From contig NZ_LMSB01000007.1 of the NCBI RefSeq assembly GCF_001428005.1, forward strand, positions 1 through 64,000: DNA of 64,000 nucleotides, given 5' to 3'. A model generated the notes under the pieces. That model was not told the origin of the DNA and searched no databases. It worked only from the letters and a program-made list of their open reading frames with translations. Shown one piece after another: positions 1 to 7,917 of this stretch (position 1 is its first letter; every line of letters begins with the position of its first letter). The stretch comes from Arthrobacter sp. Soil736. Its GTDB lineage: Bacteria > Actinomycetota > Actinomycetes > Actinomycetales > Micrococcaceae. The position numbers and the translations under genes are program-made.

Positions 1-1205
1 GCAGGCAATTACAAATCGGTTATTCTCATGACCAGTGCCGTCCGGACGGCGGCATGACACTCATCCGGGAATCAATTTCCCCACGAACCGCGAAGAGCCC
101 ATTAACGTCTCCCTACAGTTGCTCTGATCAACGGTCGTCGTGACGCGCTGGTCTGGCGTGCTGAACATCCAGTAAATCGCTTGAGGAGAACGCCCTCACG
201 AGTAGCGCGTACTCGTCTTAGACCCCCGCCGCGTCTCCCGCTTACTTGGAGTACCCGCCATCCGCGCATTGAGTACGGCGCGGTCCTTTTGGCGCGGTCC
301 TTTTAAGGGGATTCCAGCGGCCGCAGATAAGGATATTTCTCTGGCCGCCATCATCATGGCCAACCTGTCAAAAGCCATCGGAGCGCCCAGAACTGCGATC
401 CTCAGCTGCTTCGGTCAAGCCCACGACGCCTTCGGCTTCCCCGCACGGCAATCCGACGCGGCTGCCACCGCGCACCGGTGACCCGGAGGAACCCCGCGGT
501 CGGGCCTTGCTATTCGGCGGCTCGCGGCTGCTGTCCTACGTCCTGATCGCCCTCGCCGCGCTCATTGCCTTTGTCGGGTCCAATCTGGTGGCCGCCGCTC
601 ACGCAAAGACGAACCCGCGCCAATTTTCTTGAAGGTGGCGAGGTGGCCAACGTTGAGCAGTGCGGTGCCGTCGGAGATTTTCAGGAACGTGGTCATGGGA
701 TCCTTGGGATGGTGCCGGTTTCGCACCCTACCGCTGGTCACCTCCTGACTGTCATGACGGCTGGCCGTCGGCCCAATGTTCAGTTGCATGTGATGGACCA
801 CATGCCGATGATTGTGGACATCGCTTAGTCGGCCGGGTCGCAGGCGTCGACACCGCAGGGGCACGGAGCAATCTACATCCAGCTGAGCATTGAGGCGCAC
901 GCCGACGGCCACGACAGGCTGCGTCTCAGCTGCACGACGCCGGCGTCTTCGTCTCGGAGCTCATCGGCAACCGGGAGCCCCGCGGCATCGTTCACTCAGC
1001 CGCCCACATCCGTAATGTCAACGAACTGATCGAGCTGGCACAGGAACGCCGGGATGTAACGGCCAGCGCCTACGACCGCTATGACGAGCACACCCATCGC
1101 GCAGCCTAAGCCGTGGACATCCTCCTCGCCTGCCGCGTCCTGATTGAGGCAGCCGACTTCAATCTGCGGACCATGTCCGCCCAGGCAGCGTAACCGAAAA
1201 CGGCG
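1..1205. other. No intact gene; degraded DNA
   Basis: I see no intact gene in this stretch. At about 510-610 on the plus strand one frame reads a single hydrophobic helix (LLSYVLIALAALIAF) followed by an Ala-His-Ala motif and a stop, which looks like a fragment of an exported or membrane protein. Nothing else up to about 840 gives convincing coding signal on either strand. The stretch 840-1186 is listed separately as a relic. Confidence 0.5.
843..1192 (+). pseudogene. Relic of an unrecognised gene, frameshifted
   Basis: Two overlapping plus-strand frames together give a protein-like reading: one contains GAIYIQLSIEAHADGHDRL, and after a shift near 917 another contains DAGVFVSELIGNREPRGIVH and then VNELIELAQERRDVTASAYD before a stop at about 1110. 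A further in-frame stretch (ILLACRVLIEAADFNLRTMS) runs to a stop near 1192. No start codon or ribosome site belongs to it. I do not recognise the family. Composition and amphipathic spacing suggest former coding DNA. Confidence 0.3.
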
Positions 1206-2042
1206 CTAACTGCCCCAGTAACCCTGCAGCGGCTTGCCGAAGGTGAGGCCCTTGTACTCGCAATAAAGCGAATTTTCGATGTCCCAAGTCCTGGTACGTA
1301 CCCCCACCGAGCCGCTCAGCTTGAAGGCCGTGATTGGCGAGCCGAAGTTCCTTAAGGCCGTCACCGGATCGTTGTGTTCCGTGGCGAATGTTGTACGCCC
1401 CGGCCGGATCTCGTACGTGTCGGGCAGGCTGACAAAGCCATCACCCACCTCGGCACCGTTTTCCCGGACAGCAGTGACGTTGAGCGAGTCGCTGATCTCA
1501 AGCCCGACCGGAATAGAGAACCTGTTGTCGAGGACGTACGTCAGCTTGTACTCCTCTAAGGGACCGCCACCCGAATAGGTAACTTCGGCTTTGACGATCG
1601 TCAATGTCACCCCCTTGTCGGCAGGACACGTGGGCTCAGGAGCTGGGCTGGGTGGGGCAGCGGGCAACGCCGCGGGCTGTTCAGCGACGGGCTGGGGCGG
1701 CAGTGCCTGGACTTCAGCAAAGGATTGCTCTGGAAAAGGCGTTGGCGTAACAGGCTCGAAGTGGGCCGGCGCCGATACGGCCGGCCATGCACCGACGGTA
1801 ACCCGCTCCGGCTCCGGGCTTTCCGCCTGCTCACTCTCAACAGGAGGGGTGCTGGTCGGCACCGCTGCCGGTGACGAAGCAGTAGACGTGGACACCGCAT
1901 TCGACGGTGCACCTGTCAGCACGGACTGACCAATCCGGACGCCGATGAGCACGACAACCACCAGCACCAGGACGACGCCCATGGCGATGGCGGCAATCAT
2001 CGACGAACGGAGGGGCCGCCTGCTCCGAGACTCTTGATTCAC
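1206..2042 (-). CDS. Membrane-anchored protein with Pro/Ala/Ser/Thr linker
   Basis: 278-residue protein of unknown function. A basic N-terminus (RSRRPLR) is followed by one hydrophobic helix at about residues 17-37, so it is probably anchored in the membrane with its bulk outside. Residues about 45-135 are rich in Pro, Ala, Ser, Thr and Glu and look like an extended linker. The C-terminal 135 residues, opening with one Cys (PTCPADKGVTLTI), alternate beta-type stretches, and a second Cys lies near the end (SLYCEYKG), so a disulfide is possible. The fold looks like a small beta-sandwich, but I cannot name a family. It stands alone, with no operon partner on either side. Confidence 0.6.
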   Translation of the reverse strand: MNQESRSRRPLRSSMIAAIAMGVVLVLVVVVLIGVRIGQSVLTGAPSNAVSTSTASSPAAVPTSTPPVESEQAESPEPERVTVGAWPAVSAPAHFEPVTPTPFPEQSFAEVQALPPQPVAEQPAALPAAPPSPAPEPTCPADKGVTLTIVKAEVTYSGGGPLEEYKLTYVLDNRFSIPVGLEISDSLNVTAVRENGAEVGDGFVSLPDTYEIRPGRTTFATEHNDPVTALRNFGSPITAFKLSGSVGVRTRTWDIENSLYCEYKGLTFGKPLQGYWGS

Positions 2043-2259
2043 CGCATCAGTGTAGGGCTGCGGCCGGGAGTTTCAGGCGGCCGCCACGAAGTCTGCGCAA
2101 CTGTGACGCGCGCGACACCACCGTGCAGAGACATTGAACGCAGGCGCCGGCATGCCATCACATGACCGCCTCCGCAGACACTCACCTGACCAGCCAGCGG
2201 GGCGGACGCGTGGGGTCACCGGATCACACAGACCGGACCGGCCGGCGATCCGGTTTCTG

Positions 2260-2291
2260 CCCCTTCGGTCCCCTGAGCGGAACCGAAGGGG
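2260..2291. terminator. Stem-loop downstream of the SnoaL-like gene
   Basis: A perfect 10-bp inverted repeat (CCCCTTCGGT / ACCGAAGGGG, loop 12 nt) lies about 50 bp beyond the stop of the minus-strand SnoaL-like gene. No strong T-run follows on that strand. It probably ends that transcript. Confidence 0.5.
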
Positions 2292-2338
2292 CATGGGCTC
2301 CCGCGATTTCGTCTGCGCAGGCACGTCCAGGAGCAGGT

Positions 2339-2821
2339 TCAAGACGCAATGGTTGGTAGTACAAGACGATCCCCGGGCAGTCCGCCCCCGATTGACCGCT
2401 CGGGCCACGTGATGTCGAGTCGCGTGCGGCTGATGAGCCAAACTCCCGACTCGAGGCGATACTCGTCGGCATACGTACCTAGGAGGATCCACCGATCCTG
2501 AGTCGGGTCAGTCTGGAGATCAACGAGGTAGGCCCGACCCTCTGCTGTCTCGGGGTCGGTGAACTCGACCCAGTGGTTCGTGATCACGTGGTGGAACGGG
2601 TAGGCGCCCGTGTCCGTTCTGTCGTATTCAACAAACGCAGAGCTCAAGCCGTCGACAATAGCCGAGCGCCCTTCCCACTGGCCCCGGCCGACGTCGCAAA
2701 CGGCATCGTCAGTGAAGAGCTCGCCCAACAGACGGGCGTTGTTGGTGTCGAGGAGATGCCCGTACTTGATACGGAGATTCCTAATCTCCTCAATGGCCAG
2801 AAGCCTTTCGATGCGTTCCAT
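2339..2821 (-). CDS. SnoaL-like (NTF2-fold) protein
   Basis: 160-residue protein whose N-terminus (IERLLAIEEIRNLRIKYGHLLDTNN) and following LLGELFTDDAVCDVG stretch are typical of the SnoaL-like/NTF2 superfamily. These are small cone-shaped proteins that act as cyclases, isomerases or dehydratases, or as subunits of ring-attacking enzymes. The start at 2821 has an AGAGG ribosome site. The gene is divergent from the luciferase-like monooxygenase operon at 3151, and a MerR-type box lies in the spacer in the right place to drive this gene. No close match can be named, so the reaction is unknown. Confidence 0.75.
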   Translation of the reverse strand: MERIERLLAIEEIRNLRIKYGHLLDTNNARLLGELFTDDAVCDVGRGQWEGRSAIVDGLSSAFVEYDRTDTGAYPFHHVITNHWVEFTDPETAEGRAYLVDLQTDPTQDRWILLGTYADEYRLESGVWLISRTRLDITWPERSIGGGLPGDRLVLPTIAS

Positions 2822-2934
2822 TTTTGCCTCTTTCTCTGCGTCTTACGGGTGAACGGGAAAACACTTTGGCCGCGGGCGGGCTGCTGGAACCCAACGCGCA
2901 CAGCCTGCGGGCGAGTGTTTCCGCTCGCAAATGA

Positions 2935-2966
2935 AGACTAGACCTTCACATATGTGTGAAGGTCAA
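2935..2966 (-). promoter_or_regulatory. MerR-type promoter/operator, copy 1
   Basis: Inverted repeat ACCTTCACA-N4-TGTGAAGGT at 2942-2963. Read on the minus strand it lies between a -35 TTGACC (2966-2961) and a -10-like TAGTCT (2940-2935), a spacing of 20 bp. Over-long 19-20 bp spacers filled by a palindrome are characteristic of MerR-activated promoters. It points at the SnoaL-like gene ending at 2339. A near-identical box lies beside the MerR gene at about 24.8 kb. Confidence 0.65.
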
Positions 2967-3150
2967 GCGGATGCTCGGAGGAGTTCGACATAAGCGCGGC
3001 ACCAGGGTCCGGTTCTTGCCCCCCCTTGGCCGTGGCGCACCGCTCCGTTTGATGGTTCCCGCCGGTCCCGGCGGCGGATTTGACCTTGACATGGATGGCA
3101 AGGTTTACGTTGGTTCTCATCGCAAACAGCGGCAACGATGAGGAGGAAAT

Positions 3151-4194
3151 TTGAAACTGGGAATCTTGGACTATGCGCCTATCGATGAGGATGCGACGAC
3201 GTCTGAAGCACTAAGGGCGTCCACTCGACTTGTGCAGTTAGCGGAACGGCTCAACTATTCGCGCTTTTGGGTGTCCGAGCACCACGGTATTGAGGCAATG
3301 GCGAGTGTTTCGCCCGAGGTCCTGATTGCTCATCTCGCTTCCGCCACCTCTCGGATTCGGATCGGTTCGGGCGGAGTGATGTTGCCGCATTACAGCAGCG
3401 TGAAGGTGGCAGAGAACTTCAAGACGTTGGCGGCATTGAATCCGGACCGTATCGATCTGGGATTCGGCCGCGCCCCGGGAGCTAATCCACGGCTAAGCAC
3501 TGCATTGAACGACGAGAAGTCGGGCTTGCTGCCATACCCACAAAAAGTGGCCGACCTTCTCGGCTTCCTTACCGGTGGCCATGGCGCGGACTCCCAATAC
3601 AGGGGCGTATCCGCGAGCCCGGATGCTGGATCCCTGCCGCTGCCTTGGGTTCTTGGAGCAAGCGGGTCAACGGCGGAGCTGGCCGCGACCAACGGGATGG
3701 GGTTCACGTTCGCCCATTTCATTAACGCTGGCGCCCGTGGACCGAGGGCAGCTGAGCAGTACCGGCGGGATTTCCGCCCTAGTGCGTTCCTGGCGGAACC
3801 AGCGGTGATAGCCGCCGTGTTTGTCGCCGTGGGCAAAGACGAGACCGAGTCGGCTGACTTAGCCGACGCGTTCCATCTCTGGCTCTCGCACGCCGAGGGC
3901 GCCTCACCCTTCCCACGGATCCCTTCGCTAGAGAGGACACGGAACCACAAGTGGAGCCCTATGGAGCTGGCCGCCCGCGAACGCAATCAGGGCCGGGTCA
4001 TCGCGGGCACTGCGGCACAGGTTGCGCAGTCCCTCCGAGACCTTGCCGATAGCTACGGGACGGACGAGGTGATGATCAATCCAATGATGCCCGGGGAACA
4101 TCGCAGGGCTGCTGCCCTGGAATCACTCGCGGTCGAATTCTCGCTGTCCAGGCTTGGGGCAACGCCCCTCGCGGAAGCGATCGCGCAGCCATGA
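3151..4194 (+). CDS. Luciferase-like flavin-dependent monooxygenase (MsnO8-like)
   Basis: 347-residue luciferase-like (LLM) TIM-barrel protein. The N-terminus (LGILDYAPI), FWVSEHHGIEAM and SSVKVAENFKTLAALNPDRID...GRAPGA are hallmarks of the FMN-using subgroup annotated as MsnO8-type or alkanal-monooxygenase-like. The start is TTG at 3151, chosen because GAGGAG lies just upstream and the family N-terminus follows directly. Its stop overlaps the next start by 4 bp and a flavin reductase follows two genes on, so a two-component FMNH2-dependent monooxygenase is the likely assembly, for example for hydroxylation or Baeyer-Villiger oxidation. The substrate is unknown. F420 use cannot be excluded, given the F420 operon just downstream. 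Confidence 0.85.
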   Translation: MKLGILDYAPIDEDATTSEALRASTRLVQLAERLNYSRFWVSEHHGIEAMASVSPEVLIAHLASATSRIRIGSGGVMLPHYSSVKVAENFKTLAALNPDRIDLGFGRAPGANPRLSTALNDEKSGLLPYPQKVADLLGFLTGGHGADSQYRGVSASPDAGSLPLPWVLGASGSTAELAATNGMGFTFAHFINAGARGPRAAEQYRRDFRPSAFLAEPAVIAAVFVAVGKDETESADLADAFHLWLSHAEGASPFPRIPSLERTRNHKWSPMELAARERNQGRVIAGTAAQVAQSLRDLADSYGTDEVMINPMMPGEHRRAAALESLAVEFSLSRLGATPLAEAIAQP

Positions 4195-4934
4195 CCGGAA
4201 TGTCCCGCAGAAGTCACGCAGCACTCTCGCTAGCGCACCGTTGGTTCGCCTTTCTGGAGTCGCCCGCCGGTAACGTTGAGGAACACCTGGACCTCTTCGA
4301 GAACAATGTCCAGTTGACGGGACGTCGAGGTGAGGTTCATTTCGCTCACGGGCATCTGGAGTTGGCACGGTGGTTCCGAGCCGTTCCCGATGAAGTCAGC
4401 TCGCACCGCATCCTCCATTCCAATTGGACGGAGCGGACCGGTGTAGAGGGCACCCTCGACTTCCTCGTCGCCTACCAGACACCAACCGCGAACGGTGGTG
4501 TTGGCGGGTCGATCATTAGCTACCAAACCGTCGTCTCATTTGTGGATGAAATTCCCCGGTTCGTGGCACTCGATAAAACGCCGATACTGCCGAATACAAT
4601 GCGCGACTATGCACCCACTTGGGCGGAACATCGAGTCTCCGGATTTGTGCACGCACTATTGGGAACGCAACTGACCCACGCAGAAGCCGCTGATGCCCTC
4701 CGTGACCTCACCAAGGGGGCATCGAAGGTAGACGTTTGGGCACCTGCACGCGAACGCTCCCCCGCGTACGACGCGTTCCTGACCATCGGTACCGCTGACG
4801 GAAACCTTCACACGGCCGCGTGGAGATTCCAGGACGACGGCGATACTGCGTTCCCAGCGCCGCTGCAGATCGCGCCGCTGCGCCGTAGCACGGTGCAGGA
4901 CGACCGTCGCCCGGACTCGAGGAGCACCCGGTGA
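4191..4934 (+). CDS. Two-domain NTF2-like protein
   Basis: 247-residue protein. The first 120 residues have the SnoaL/NTF2 pattern (helical ALSLAHRWFAFLE, a strand-rich middle ending VVSFVDEIPRFVALD). A second, less clear half of about 100 residues follows. The start overlaps the stop of the monooxygenase (ATGA), and its own stop overlaps the flavin-reductase start (GTGA), so the three genes are translationally coupled. It may be an accessory or isomerase of the monooxygenase step. The function is not known. Confidence 0.6.
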   Translation: MTGMSRRSHAALSLAHRWFAFLESPAGNVEEHLDLFENNVQLTGRRGEVHFAHGHLELARWFRAVPDEVSSHRILHSNWTERTGVEGTLDFLVAYQTPTANGGVGGSIISYQTVVSFVDEIPRFVALDKTPILPNTMRDYAPTWAEHRVSGFVHALLGTQLTHAEAADALRDLTKGASKVDVWAPARERSPAYDAFLTIGTADGNLHTAAWRFQDDGDTAFPAPLQIAPLRRSTVQDDRRPDSRSTR

Positions 4935-5509
4935 GCGGAACCTGCGAGCCAACTTGGGGAGGCGTGCTTGCGGCACGTAACAACCGGCACAGCACGCCGC
5001 GCCCCGGCGACTATCCGCGCGTGAACAGTCGGGCCCGGACCATTTCGGGCGCCAGCTTCCGGAAAGCCATGGCCCACGTCGCCACCCCGGTATCGGTCGT
5101 GACCACGGTTAGCGCGGGCACTGCATACGGAACCACCGTCAGCGCGTTCTTGTCGCTCTCGATGCACCCTCCGATGGTCCTGATATCCCTGGATGCAGGG
5201 TCTAACCTCCTCGCCGCCCTCAAGCCTGGCAGCCCGCTGGGGGTGAATGTCCTCGGCGAGGGTCAGGGCGCGATTGCCCGCCATTTCGCGACCAAAAGTG
5301 AGAACAAATTCGAGGGCATCGTATGGCAGTCCGACGCTGGTGCGCCCCGGCTCCCAGAGTTGCACGTCTGGATAGCCGGCCGCGTTGCTGAAATCACGCC
5401 AGCCGGAGACCACATGCTCGTTCTCGTGAATGTAGAAGAAGCAGACCCTGGCCGCGGCTCACCCCTGACCTATTGGAGCGGGGCCTTTGGTACCCATTCA
5501 GCAACTTAG
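4931..5509 (+). CDS. Flavin reductase family protein
   Basis: 192-residue flavin reductase of the HpaC/DIM6-NTAB split-barrel family. FRKAMAHVATPVSVVTT, TVSAFLSLSMHPPMVLISLD and LGVNVLGEGQGAIARHFA are the canonical FMN-binding blocks, and GDHMLVLVNVEE is the C-terminal signature. The family uses NAD(P)H to make free reduced flavin for a partner monooxygenase. The GTG start at 4931 overlaps the preceding stop. About 40 extra residues precede the core domain, so an internal start near residue 35 is possible. The partner is most likely the luciferase-like enzyme at 3151. Confidence 0.88.
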   Translation: MSGTCEPTWGGVLAARNNRHSTPRPGDYPRVNSRARTISGASFRKAMAHVATPVSVVTTVSAGTAYGTTVSAFLSLSMHPPMVLISLDAGSNLLAALKPGSPLGVNVLGEGQGAIARHFATKSENKFEGIVWQSDAGAPRLPELHVWIAGRVAEITPAGDHMLVLVNVEEADPGRGSPLTYWSGAFGTHSAT

Positions 5510-5584
5510 GCAAGTGTCCCAAAACATCGGCAAAAGTTCGTGCCAAGAGCCATCACATCAGACCACTCACTACGGAGATAAGAA

Positions 5585-6499
5585 TTGACCATAAGAGACG
5601 ACGTCTTGTCCGTCCTCGAATCGTTCCTAGCCGGATGGGCTGGTGGCGACGGAAAGTCACTAGGCCATGCATTCAACGCATCAGCGTCGATACATAGCAG
5701 CGCACACGGCGAAGCCTTCGGAGCCGAGAACATCGCCGCGCTTCTCGCAGCCGATCATGGCAACGCCATGCCTATTCAGCTTGTCTCTACCAACCAGTAT
5801 GTGGCAGGCAACGACACCCACACCGTCCTGACCGCCTACCTGTACGGCCATGTCACCGATCCCACCGCGAGCGCCGCCGTCTTCGGAGCGGTGCTAGTCG
5901 CCGACCTCACCCGCGGCGAAGACGGGTGGCGTTTCAGCGATCTGAAGCTGTCGATCCCTTGGACCGACGGAGACTCATCCCGATTTTCCCGCTGGAAAGT
6001 ACTGCCCGGACAGGGATGGAAACTCGGCGACCCCACGCCTACCATCGTGAGCGAACTGGACTCCCCCTGGGCGCGCGGCGTTCCTCCTCTATCATCCACG
6101 GACGCAGTCCAGCAGGTCGCGGACGCCTACACGCGTTATGCCTGGGCAATCGACCAAGGCGACATCGGCCTCTTGAGTGGGTGCTACACCGAAGACGCGT
6201 TCGGGGAATTCCCGCCTATGGGCCACCGCGACGGACGTCACGAAATCATTGGACAGCAGAAGGAATTCCGTCGCCACTGGCCCTGGATGCAGCACTTCGG
6301 CCGCCCTTTGAGCATCGAGGTAGGTGAGGATGAAACGACCGCTCATTTGGTCATCGGGCGGGTCATCCCCCAAAAGCCGCTTACCCCCGACGGCCAAGAC
6401 ATGTACGGAGCCCATTACAAACTCGACCTTCGCCTGGTACACGGCGCGTGGAGAATCTCCTACTTCGACTACCGCCCCGGCTGGATCACAACGGACTGA
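5585..6499 (+). CDS. Tandem NTF2/SnoaL-like protein
   Basis: 304-residue protein with two NTF2-like halves. The first (VLSVLESFLAGWAGGDGKSLGHAFN) and the second (VADAYTRYAWAIDQGDIGLLSGCYTEDAFGEF) each start with the usual helix and acidic loop and end in a strand-rich region (WRISYFDYRPGW). The start is TTG at 5585, with GGAG nine bases upstream. It is 75 bp after the flavin reductase and is the last gene of the monooxygenase operon; a perfect stem-loop follows. The reaction is unknown. The duplicated fold suggests an intramolecular dimer. Confidence 0.65.
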   Translation: MTIRDDVLSVLESFLAGWAGGDGKSLGHAFNASASIHSSAHGEAFGAENIAALLAADHGNAMPIQLVSTNQYVAGNDTHTVLTAYLYGHVTDPTASAAVFGAVLVADLTRGEDGWRFSDLKLSIPWTDGDSSRFSRWKVLPGQGWKLGDPTPTIVSELDSPWARGVPPLSSTDAVQQVADAYTRYAWAIDQGDIGLLSGCYTEDAFGEFPPMGHRDGRHEIIGQQKEFRRHWPWMQHFGRPLSIEVGEDETTAHLVIGRVIPQKPLTPDGQDMYGAHYKLDLRLVHGAWRISYFDYRPGWITTD

Positions 6500-6533
6500 C
6501 GCCGCGTATAGCGATTGGCCGATTCCAGTAATT

Positions 6534-6565
6534 GTTGCAACACCCGGGACATGGGGTGTTGCAAC
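6534..6565. terminator. Perfect 12-bp stem-loop after the monooxygenase operon
   Basis: GTTGCAACACCC / GGGTGTTGCAAC with an 8-nt loop. There is no long T-run. It lies 35 bp beyond the stop at 6499 and 150 bp before the F420-operon promoter, so it probably separates the two transcripts. Confidence 0.6.
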
Positions 6566-6712
6566 GGCCGTTAACCGGTCATGCCCGTACCTTCCCTGAT
6601 TCAACCACGTAGGTCGGCTGATGCGGACCCGAGCATGTAAAGGGAGACGGCGAGCCCGAATCCACACCGAGGCGAGCACTACCCACACCCCGGCTACGCA
6701 GCCAACCAACTG

Positions 6713-6765
6713 TTGACACCCTGTGAGACGCAGGTAACATTATCGAAGAACAAGCGATTGTTCGT
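6713..6765 (+). promoter_or_regulatory. F420-operon promoter with TetR-type operator (site a)
   Basis: The -35 TTGACA is at 6713-6718 and TAACAT at 6735-6740 (16 bp apart). The pseudo-palindrome GAACAAGCGATTGTTCGT follows at 6748-6765, over the expected transcription start. The minus-strand promoter at 24.6 kb repeats the whole arrangement, including GTGAGAC inside the spacer and an identical 18-bp operator. A repressor bound here would block initiation of the fbiA-fbiC-fbiD-cofE transcript. Confidence 0.75.
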
Positions 6766-6824
6766 TTGTCTCGGAACGTTGAAGTTCCTTGCTCAAAGCG
6801 GCGGTGAGAGGTCGGTGCTTCACG

Positions 6825-7847
6825 ATGAAGAGAATCACGGTTCTGGCCGGTGGTGTTGGTGGTGCCCGATTTGTTCGGGGTCTGCTCGCGCACCTTGCCG
6901 CAGTCGCTGCTGAGTCCGGTCCGGGCGCTGTCGACGTCACTGTCATTGCCAACACCGGAGACGACATGTGGCTGAACGGCCTTCGGGTTTGTCCGGATTT
7001 GGACACCATCATGTACACGTTGGGTGGCGGAGTCGATGAGAATCAGGGCTGGGGCCGAGGTGGAGAAACCCTGCGGGCGTCTGCTGAGATCAGCGCCTAC
7101 GGCCGTGGATGGGACTGGTTCACCCTTGGCGACCTCGATCTGGGCACGCACATCGTCCGCACCGACATGTTGCGCGAAGGCGCCAAGCTGACCCAAGTAA
7201 CTGAGGCACTGTGCCGCCGCTGGCGTCCCGGAGTTCGGCTTCTTCCCATGAGCGACGGGCAAGTCGAGACCCATATTCGGCTGGCCCGGGAAATAGATGA
7301 ACATCAGGCCGGTGACCTGATCCATTTTGAGGAATGGTGGGTGCGCTACCGCGCCGGCGTCCCGGTCACTGAATTCATCCAAGTGGGACTGGACCAAGCG
7401 GCCGCCACGCCGGAGGTAATTGAAGCCATTTCTTCGGCGGACGTCATCATCATCCCTCCTTCGAACCCGGTTGTTTCGGTGGGGACCATCCTGGCCGTGC
7501 CCGGCGTCCGCAACGCCCTGCGCAGCACAGCGGCCCCGGTCGTCGGTCTTTCCCCGATCATCGGCGGTGCAGCAGTGCGCGGCATGGCAGAGCAGTGTCT
7601 GGAGACCGTCGGCGTCGACGCCACTGCGCTTGGCGTGGCCAGCCTCTACGGAGCCCGAAGCCGCGGCGGGGTCCTGGACGGGTGGCTCATGGATAACGCA
7701 GATGCCGAATATCTCCCTGCACTTGAAGATTTCGGGATCCGGGGCTCTGCGGCCCCACTCTGGATGACGGACATCCACACGACCGCAGCCATGGCATCTG
7801 AAGCACTGGCCATCGCTTCGTCCGTTTCCCCTCACGCGCCCCTGTAG
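6825..7847 (+). CDS. fbiA: 2-phospho-L-lactate/EPPG transferase (F420 synthesis)
   Basis: 340 residues. CofD/FbiA transfers the phosphoenolpyruvyl (or phospholactyl) group from its guanosine-activated form onto the deazaflavin FO, giving dehydro-F420-0 or F420-0. Family marks are the N-terminus [20 protein letters not shown], the NTGDD block, [12 protein letters not shown], and [17 protein letters not shown] place the start at ATG 6825, because the 12 codons upstream lack family similarity and this ATG opens the nucleotide-binding loop. It is the first gene of a four-gene F420 operon and lies downstream of a TetR-type operator. fbiC follows after 70 bp. Confidence 0.95.
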   Translation: MKRITVLAGGVGGARFVRGLLAHLAAVAAESGPGAVDVTVIANTGDDMWLNGLRVCPDLDTIMYTLGGGVDENQGWGRGGETLRASAEISAYGRGWDWFTLGDLDLGTHIVRTDMLREGAKLTQVTEALCRRWRPGVRLLPMSDGQVETHIRLAREIDEHQAGDLIHFEEWWVRYRAGVPVTEFIQVGLDQAAATPEVIEAISSADVIIIPPSNPVVSVGTILAVPGVRNALRSTAAPVVGLSPIIGGAAVRGMAEQCLETVGVDATALGVASLYGARSRGGVLDGWLMDNADAEYLPALEDFGIRGSAAPLWMTDIHTTAAMASEALAIASSVSPHAPL

Positions 7848-7917
7848 TCACCGCCTTGACACGTTATCGGCGCCGTCCGGCGGCAAAACCTGTTGTCCCT
7901 ACCCCTGGAGTTTGATC

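Noticed and set aside
562..912. 116-codon minus-strand frame near the left edge
   Set aside because: Unconvincing composition and no ribosome site; I could not connect it to a family.
6579..7835. 418-codon minus-strand open frame
   Set aside because: Runs antisense through fbiA, whose family motifs are unambiguous; the antisense product is low-complexity and unlike any family.
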